Assembly: GCA_001919865.1 (NCBI GenBank)
Contig: MNIR01000002.1
Span: forward strand, 16,256-80,255
Length of the DNA: 64,000 nt
Reading direction: 5' to 3'
Origin: Gemmatimonadetes bacterium 13_1_20CM_4_69_16
GTDB lineage: Bacteria > Gemmatimonadota > Gemmatimonadetes > Gemmatimonadales > GWC2-71-9
How positions within the stretch are numbered: position 1 is the first letter of the stretch; every line of letters begins with the position of its first letter. Shown piece after piece: positions 59,342 to 64,000 of the stretch. The position numbers were made by a program, and so were the translations under genes. The notes beneath the pieces were generated by a model, which did no database searches, was not told where the DNA came from, and saw nothing but the letters and a program-made list of their open reading frames with translations.

Positions 59342-60765
59342 TGCGTGACGGTCGGAAGCTCGCCCCGCAGGTCCATGCGCACGCCCTGCACCCGGCGGTT
59401 CATCCCCTGCACGCCACGGGCGTGATACAGGAATGCCACGGGAAGCGAGTCGCGGAACAGACGCTGCGCCGCCGCCGGGTCGGCCGGCACGCGCATCCCG
59501 GCGATGTCGGCGAGTGGCGTCAGGTAGCCCAATCCCGCATCGCCCGGTGTGCCGAGCACCGCCGCCGCGAAGTCGCGACGGCGTGCGTTCACACGATCGA
59601 GAAACGCGGTGAGCTCGAGCTGACGGATCGCGACCTGAAACCCCACGCCCGCGAGGCGCGCCTGAATCATTTGCTCGAGCGGCGCTTCACCGCTCCCGAC
59701 GGTGAGGAGCTCGAACGCGATCGTTCTGCCGGCCAGCAGGCGACGCGCTGAGTCGGGGTTCGTCGGGATCGCGTGCCCGGGCACGTAGCCGGGCACGTCA
59801 GGCGACACCGGGCCGTCGGCGACCGTGCCGAACCCGTAGAGGTAGCCGTCCACGATCTCCTGGCGGTCGAGCGCGAGCCCCACGGCGCGCCGGACGCGCA
59901 CGTCGTCGAAGGGCGGCCGGCGCGTGTTGAACACGATACCGTGCGGGAAGATCAGCGGGTAGTCGAGCACGACGAGGTCGGGACGCCGGCGCACGAAGCC
60001 CGCGTGCGCCGGCTGGATGCCCGCGAAGTCGAGCTCCCCGGCGGTGAGGGCGGCCAGTTTGGTGGTGGGCTCGTCCACGACGACCACGATGAATCGCTCG
60101 AGCTGGGGCGGGCCGCCCAGCGCCTGCGGGAAGTCGGGATTCGCGGCGAACGCCCAGCGCCGGTTCGCTTCGTGCGCGACGAAGCGGAACGGCCCGTTGC
60201 CCACGGGCTGAGCATTCCACGCCGCCCGGCGCAGCTGGGCGTGCGGCACCGAATCGAGCAGATAGCCCGGGAGGATGGCGAGATCGGTGAGTACGTCGGG
60301 GATGCCTCGCTGCGGCCGGCCGAAGCGCATCACGACGGTCGAGTCGTCGCGATCGTTCACGAACACGACGTCCGCGAGGTCGTTCAGGCGCGGGTAGCCG
60401 GTCGCGGGATCGCGCGCCGCGTTGAGCGTCCAGGTCACGTCCCGCGCGGTCGTCGTGACGCCGTCGTGCCAGCGCACCCCCGACTGCAGCCGCAGCACCA
60501 GCGTCTGTCGGTCGGGAGCCCAGGTCCATTCACGTGCCAGGTAGGGCCGTGGCGTGAGCGTCGAGTCGTACCGCACCAGCGTCGTGAGCAGCACGTAACG
60601 CTGGACCTGCTTCGCGAGCGGATGGACGGTGACGAGCGGGTTGATGCTTTGCAGGTCAGCGCCCGAGGCATAGATCACGGTGCGCCCGCGGCGCGCGGGG
60701 CTCACCCCCCCGCACGCCGCCAGCGTCACTCCCGCAAGCAGCACCCGCGCCGTTCGTCGCCGCAC
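59323..60765 (-). CDS. ABC transporter substrate-binding protein, family 5 lipoprotein
   Basis: 480 residues with a lipoprotein signal (GVTLAACGGV). The family 5 (oligopeptide/nickel type) pattern is clear: DLQSINPLVTVHPLAKQ, LAREWTWAPDRQTLVLRLQSGVRWHDG, NGPFRFVAHEANRRWAF, and DDVRVRRAVGLALDRQEIV. It binds a peptide or small oligosaccharide in the periplasm. The divergent permease genes at 60811-62467 start 45 bp away and are its likely partners, though no ATPase genes are in the window. Confidence 0.88.
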   Translation of the reverse strand: MRRRTARVLLAGVTLAACGGVSPARRGRTVIYASGADLQSINPLVTVHPLAKQVQRYVLLTTLVRYDSTLTPRPYLAREWTWAPDRQTLVLRLQSGVRWHDGVTTTARDVTWTLNAARDPATGYPRLNDLADVVFVNDRDDSTVVMRFGRPQRGIPDVLTDLAILPGYLLDSVPHAQLRRAAWNAQPVGNGPFRFVAHEANRRWAFAANPDFPQALGGPPQLERFIVVVVDEPTTKLAALTAGELDFAGIQPAHAGFVRRRPDLVVLDYPLIFPHGIVFNTRRPPFDDVRVRRAVGLALDRQEIVDGYLYGFGTVADGPVSPDVPGYVPGHAIPTNPDSARRLLAGRTIAFELLTVGSGEAPLEQMIQARLAGVGFQVAIRQLELTAFLDRVNARRRDFAAAVLGTPGDAGLGYLTPLADIAGMRVPADPAAAQRLFRDSLPVAFLYHARGVQGMNRRVQGVRMDLRGELPTVTQWRVGP

Positions 60766-60810
60766 GCCCGGATTCTAGCGGCCGCCCGAGGTGCGCGCGA
60801 GATTCCGCCT

Positions 60811-61720
60811 ATGCTCGCCGCCCTCGCGCGCCGCGCCGTGAGCGGGCTCGCCGTCGTGGCGGGCGTCGTGACCCTCACGTTCTTCCTGCTGCGGCTCGCG
60901 CCGGGCGATCCCGTGGAGCTGCTGCTCGGCCCCGCGGCCACACCCGCTCAGGTCGCCGCCCAGCGACACGCCCTCGATCTCGACCGGCCGCTCGCCGTCC
61001 AGTACGTGGCCTGGCTGGGCCGGTTCGCCCGCGGCGAATGGGGCACCAGCATCGCCACGGGCCGGCCGGTGCGGACGCTGCTGGGTGAAGCGGTGCCGGC
61101 GACACTCGAGCTGGTCGGCCTGTCGCTGGTGCTGAGCTACGTCCTCGGCCTCGCCGTGGGCGCCGTGCAGGCGACCGCGCGCGCGCGACTCGACACGGCG
61201 CTCTCCGTCGCCACCGTCACCCTGTACGCGGTTCCCGGCTATTGGCTCGGACTGATGCTGGTGATGGTCTTCACCTACTGGGCCCGCGCGCTCCCCGCCT
61301 TCGGCCGCGCGGGATTCGACAGCGAATTCCTCTCCGGCTGGGCCTGGCTCGCCGACCGGGTGCGCCACATCGCGCTGCCGCTCGCCACGCTCACGCTCAT
61401 CGGCATCGGCGGCACGGCCCGGTTCGTGCGCGGCGCCATGCTCGACGTGCTCGGCCAGCCGTTCGTCCGAACCGCCCACGCGAAGGGGCTCTCGCCGCTG
61501 GCGGTCACGCGGCACCACGTCGCCCGCAACGCCCTCGTCCCGGTCGTCATCCTGCTGGGGCTGTCCTTTCCAGCCCTGTTCTCGGGCGCGGTCTTCGTGG
61601 AGTTCGTCTTCGCCTGGCCCGGCGTCGGGCGCAAGCTGGTCGAGGCCGTGCTGGCGCGCGACTACCCCGTCGTGATGGCGGCGACCGCGGTGAGCGCGAT
61701 CCTTGTGGTGGTCGAGTGGG
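60811..61720 (+). CDS. DppB-type ABC transporter permease, C-terminus lost
   Basis: The ATG at 60811 begins a typical DppB/OppB protein: MLAALARRAVSGLAVVAGVVTLTFFLLRLAPGDP, then GLMLVMVFTYW, the EAA loop (RTAHAKGLSPLAVTRHHVARNALVPVV) and FVEFVFAWPGVGRKLVEAVLARDYPVVMA. Homology stops near 61715 in AILVVV. The frame stays open to 62481, but everything after 61720 overlaps the DppC frame and is Arg-rich and not transporter-like. The last span and its short tail, about 25-30 residues, are missing; a deletion joining it to dppC is likely. Confidence 0.8.
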
Positions 61721-62467
61721 GACGTGGCGACCCAACACGACATCGTCGCCACGCGCTTCCTGCCCCCGCTCGCCACCGACGCGCGTGGCACGGTCCACCC
61801 GCTCGGGACCGACCGCTTCGGGCGCGACGTGTGGACTCGGCTCGCCTACGGCGCCCGCATCTCGCTCGGCGTGGGCACGCTCGCCGTGCTGCTGTCGATC
61901 GCGATCGGGCTCGCCGTCGGCGCCGTCGCGGGCTACGCGCGGAGACCCGTGCGTACCCTGCTGCTCGCGCTCACCGATGTCGCGCTCGCGCTGCCGCGCG
62001 TCGTCCTGCTGCTGCTGCTCGCCACCCTGTGGCGACCCAGTGCGGCCCTCGTCATCCTGGTGCTCGGCGTGACCGGCTGGATGTCGGTCGCGCGGCTGGT
62101 GCAGGGCGAGGTACGCTCGCTCGCCGCTCGCCCGTTCGTCGAAGGAGCGAGCGCCCTGGGGATGTCCCGCGGACGCGTCCTGTGGCGACACATCATCCCC
62201 AACGCGCTCACGCCCGTCATCGTGGCCGCCGCGCTCGGCCTGGGCAACGCGATCATGCTCGAGGCCGGCCTCTCGTTTCTGGGCCTCGGCGTCCAGCCCC
62301 CCACCCCCTCGTGGGGCAACATGATCGCCTCGGGGCGCGACACGTTGGTCAACGCCCCGTGGGTCGCGGCGGCGCCAGGGGTCGCGCTGGTGGTGGTGGT
62401 GGTCGCTTGTACGTTGTTAGGAGACGCGCTGCAGGACGCGCTCGATCCGGCGCGGCGTTATCCCTGA
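61703..62467 (+). CDS. DppC-type ABC transporter permease, N-terminus lost
   Basis: A TTG at 61703 (or GTG at 61724) opens 254 residues. The conserved part begins VATRFLPPL, then GTDRFGRDVWTRLAYGARISLGV, which in DppC comes after the first span and a linker; the first 60-70 residues with span 1 are absent. The rest is normal: five spans, the EAA loop GASALGMSRGRVLWRHIIPNALTPVIV and LSFLGLGVQPPTPSWGNM. The overlap with the open DppB frame, in a different phase, suggests a deletion across the dppB/dppC junction. Confidence 0.8.
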   Translation: MWWSSGDVATQHDIVATRFLPPLATDARGTVHPLGTDRFGRDVWTRLAYGARISLGVGTLAVLLSIAIGLAVGAVAGYARRPVRTLLLALTDVALALPRVVLLLLLATLWRPSAALVILVLGVTGWMSVARLVQGEVRSLAARPFVEGASALGMSRGRVLWRHIIPNALTPVIVAAALGLGNAIMLEAGLSFLGLGVQPPTPSWGNMIASGRDTLVNAPWVAAAPGVALVVVVVACTLLGDALQDALDPARRYP

Positions 62468-62502
62468 TCTGTCCTCTGTGATGACGGATAACGGACAACG
62501 GA

Positions 62503-63171
62503 TCACGCGTCTGCCACCGCCAGCTGCTTGAGGACCGTCTCATTCAACTCATGCCCGCCGTCGAACGGCATCTCCTCGTACGGAACGCCGCTGGCGCGCA
62601 GCCGCTCCCCGATCTGGCGCACTACTTTGGGAGTGATGAGCTCGTCCGCCCGCCCGTATACGAGCGTCAATCGGGCGGATCGCAACCGCTCCGCCACCAT
62701 CCCGGGCGTGAGATCGAGATCGGGTGGGAACTCACCGCCCCACAGCACCAGCCGATCGACGTGCGTCTTCCCCAGCGCCGCCCAGCGGCTGACCGTGGCC
62801 GCCCCTTGCGAAAAGCCGATCGCGTGAACGCTCACGGGCTCGCTCCTCATGCCACCTCGGACGTGATCGTGTACGGCGTCGAGATACCGCACGTAGTCCT
62901 CGATCTCGACGAGCCGGTCTTCGCGAGTCATCCAGCTCGCGCCGACCCGGCGCTCGGCGGGACTCTCACTCAGGTAGAATCGCGACAGCCCCTCCGGCGC
63001 GATGATCACCCGTGAGCCATCGTCCAACGGCTCGAAGTGGCGCAGGAACCGTCCGGCCAGCTGGCCGTAGCCATGGCACACGAACCACAGTTGGCGCGTA
63101 GCCGGTCCGGGCTCGCCGAGCGAGTAGTAGCGCGCGGTCTTGGCGACTGCGAGATGGTGTTCTTGCATCAC
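62503..63171 (-). CDS. Alpha/beta-hydrolase (phospholipase/carboxylesterase type)
   Basis: 222 residues. The start LWFVCHGYGQLAGRFLRHF has the oxyanion-hole HG, the nucleophile is Ser in IGFSQGAATVSRWA, Asp in YGRADELITP and His in FDGGHELNE. This is the PF02230 type (carboxylesterase, lysophospholipase or S-acyl esterase), cytoplasmic. It starts 1-4 bp into the preceding GH38-like gene and is convergent with the Dpp permease genes. Confidence 0.85.
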   Translation of the reverse strand: MMQEHHLAVAKTARYYSLGEPGPATRQLWFVCHGYGQLAGRFLRHFEPLDDGSRVIIAPEGLSRFYLSESPAERRVGASWMTREDRLVEIEDYVRYLDAVHDHVRGGMRSEPVSVHAIGFSQGAATVSRWAALGKTHVDRLVLWGGEFPPDLDLTPGMVAERLRSARLTLVYGRADELITPKVVRQIGERLRASGVPYEEMPFDGGHELNETVLKQLAVADA

Positions 63172-64000
63172 GTCACGAGAATGGTCACGATTTCGTGCGG
63201 CTCCGCCACGAACCGCACCGTCTTCCCACGCCCCTCCAGCACCAGCGCGGTGGATTCACGCTCGTCCGCCCGCACCCGATGGGCGCTCTTCACTCCTTCT
63301 CCGAACCGCCACGCACCCGCCGTCTTTCTGCCCGTGGCATTGTAGCAGCGCAGCACCATGGGCGAGCCCTGCTGCGCGGGCTTCACCGCCGAGACCACCA
63401 GCCCCGTCCCCTCGAGAGCGATGTCGATGGACGCAGGCACGAGCCGCGTCGCGTCCCGCAGCCAGAAGCCTCGCACCGGAAGGAAGACGTCCTCCCACAA
63501 CGCCGGGATGACGTCGCCCCGCTCCACCTCGGCCTGCGAGACGGGCGCGATCGCGAGCTCGACGCGGCTGGTGCCGAGGCACTGCGCCAGCGGCGTGGCA
63601 GTGGGCCACCCGGCGTGCCCGGGCCGCGTGGGCAGATCCCCGCGCGACAGCTCGCCCACCGCGCGTAGCAGCGTCAGCACCAGGTCGCCGCGCCGGGTCC
63701 ACTCGTACTCGAAGAATCCCGGCGTCAGCAACGCGAGCCCGCGCCGCCCGTCCGCCGCCGCGACGAAGCGCTGTGCGGGCGCGGTCGCCACCGGCGTCTC
63801 GAGCGGATAGTCGGCCGCGTGAACTGCCACGGGGGCTCGCGCGACTGTGCCGAACGCCGCGCCCGCCACCGCGGGGACGCCGGAGAGGTTGGTCGGCACC
63901 CGGGCGCGTAGCCGATGCCACGTCGCCTGGTTGTCGACGTCGAGGATACAGCGCACGACGGGACTGTCGGCGTGCAGCGTGATCACGAGCCGGACGCTCA
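63168..64000 (-). CDS. Alpha-mannosidase (GH38)-like protein, C-terminal part, runs off the window
   Basis: The frame reads out of the window at 64000; 277 residues are seen. ITLHADSPVVRCILDVDNQATWHRLRARVP, ADGRRGLALLTPGFFEYEW, DLVLTLLRAVGELSRGDLPTRPGHAGWPTATPLAQC and the late RCYNATG match the C-terminal beta-sandwich domains of family 38 alpha-mannosidases. The catalytic N-terminal domain is outside the window. It would hydrolyse alpha-mannosides; with the heparinase-like, GHMP kinase and ABC transporter genes nearby it fits a glycan-degradation region. Confidence 0.75.
   Translation of the reverse strand, partial: SVRLVITLHADSPVVRCILDVDNQATWHRLRARVPTNLSGVPAVAGAAFGTVARAPVAVHAADYPLETPVATAPAQRFVAAADGRRGLALLTPGFFEYEWTRRGDLVLTLLRAVGELSRGDLPTRPGHAGWPTATPLAQCLGTSRVELAIAPVSQAEVERGDVIPALWEDVFLPVRGFWLRDATRLVPASIDIALEGTGLVVSAVKPAQQGSPMVLRCYNATGRKTAGAWRFGEGVKSAHRVRADERESTALVLEGRGKTVRFVAEPHEIVTILVT

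Noticed and set aside
59773..62481. 902-residue plus-strand frame covering SBP antisense, DppB and DppC
   Set aside because: Only 60811-61720 is transporter-like. The first part is antisense to the binding protein and the last part is the wrong frame of dppC.
1..64000. tRNA, rRNA, CRISPR or insertion sequences
   Set aside because: No cloverleaf, rRNA-like block, spaced direct repeats or transposase reading frame was found by reading; a covariance-model search would settle small RNAs.

Overview
The window is a gene-dense, GC-rich bacterial chromosome segment, most likely from an uncultured soil or sediment Gemmatimonadota. That placement is an inference. It rests on an Alternative Complex III operon, membrane Ser/Thr kinases with large TPR-like sensor halves, BTAD/SARP-type regulators fused to an ATPase, a large secreted BNR-repeat protein, and frequent GTG/TTG starts with stop/start overlaps. 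I saw no tRNA, rRNA, CRISPR array, insertion sequence or integrase. No stretch over 300 bp lacks a gene. The largest gaps are 49608-49804 (pqqA promoter region), 27598-27794 (holds a doubtful ORF), 23692-23863, 28188-28329 and 22050-22187.

Layout. (1) 24-4416, minus strand: nucleotidyltransferase, HAD hydrolase, copper-monooxygenase-like secreted protein with a His/Met-rich tail, alpha/beta hydrolase and two small membrane proteins. (2) 4472-21457: two paralogous pairs of SARP-ATPase regulator plus Ser/Thr kinase bracket a polyphosphate-type operon: DUF4956 membrane protein, a kinase-like domain fused to an Omp85 barrel, a CYTH/Nudix-like/PPK1 fusion, and a small secreted protein. (3) 21567-27597: cupredoxin lipoprotein, divergent rhodanese-MBL enzyme, cupin, then a VIT/vWA protein with an ECF sigma factor and its zinc-finger anti-sigma. 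(4) 27795-35549: ActABCDEF of Alternative Complex III followed by a cupredoxin lipoprotein, a plausible electron acceptor. (5) 35665-45204: a small orphan gene, then a tightly overlapping seven-gene operon encoding two amidohydrolases, a DapA-like aldolase, a Tat-exported FAD oxidase, a DHOD-like flavoprotein, an enolase-superfamily NSAR/OSBS-like enzyme and a BNR-repeat protein. (6) 45231-53650: a Yip1 protein, then the PQQ locus: pqqA (24 codons), pqqC, pqqD, pqqE, an ABC exporter, and, upstream, an NtrC-type response regulator, its kinase and pqqB. A well-spaced sigma-54 promoter precedes pqqA. (7) 53658-64000: aminotransferase, SpoU methyltransferase, heparinase-like protein, GHMP sugar kinase, oligopeptide-type ABC transporter, esterase and the start of an alpha-mannosidase-like gene.

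Two ideas stand out. The polyphosphate operon joins gene families (a CYTH/TTM domain, DUF4956, a kinase-like fold) that otherwise meet in VTC-type polyphosphate loci, here with PPK1 and an outer-membrane barrel. The PQQ locus appears to be driven by its own embedded sigma-54 two-component system.

Several gene junctions look damaged: the ABC-2 permease lacks its N-terminus, DppB lacks its C-terminus and DppC its N-terminus, and the HAD hydrolase and DapA-like genes lack good start codons. These may be real deletions or assembly errors in a metagenome-derived contig.
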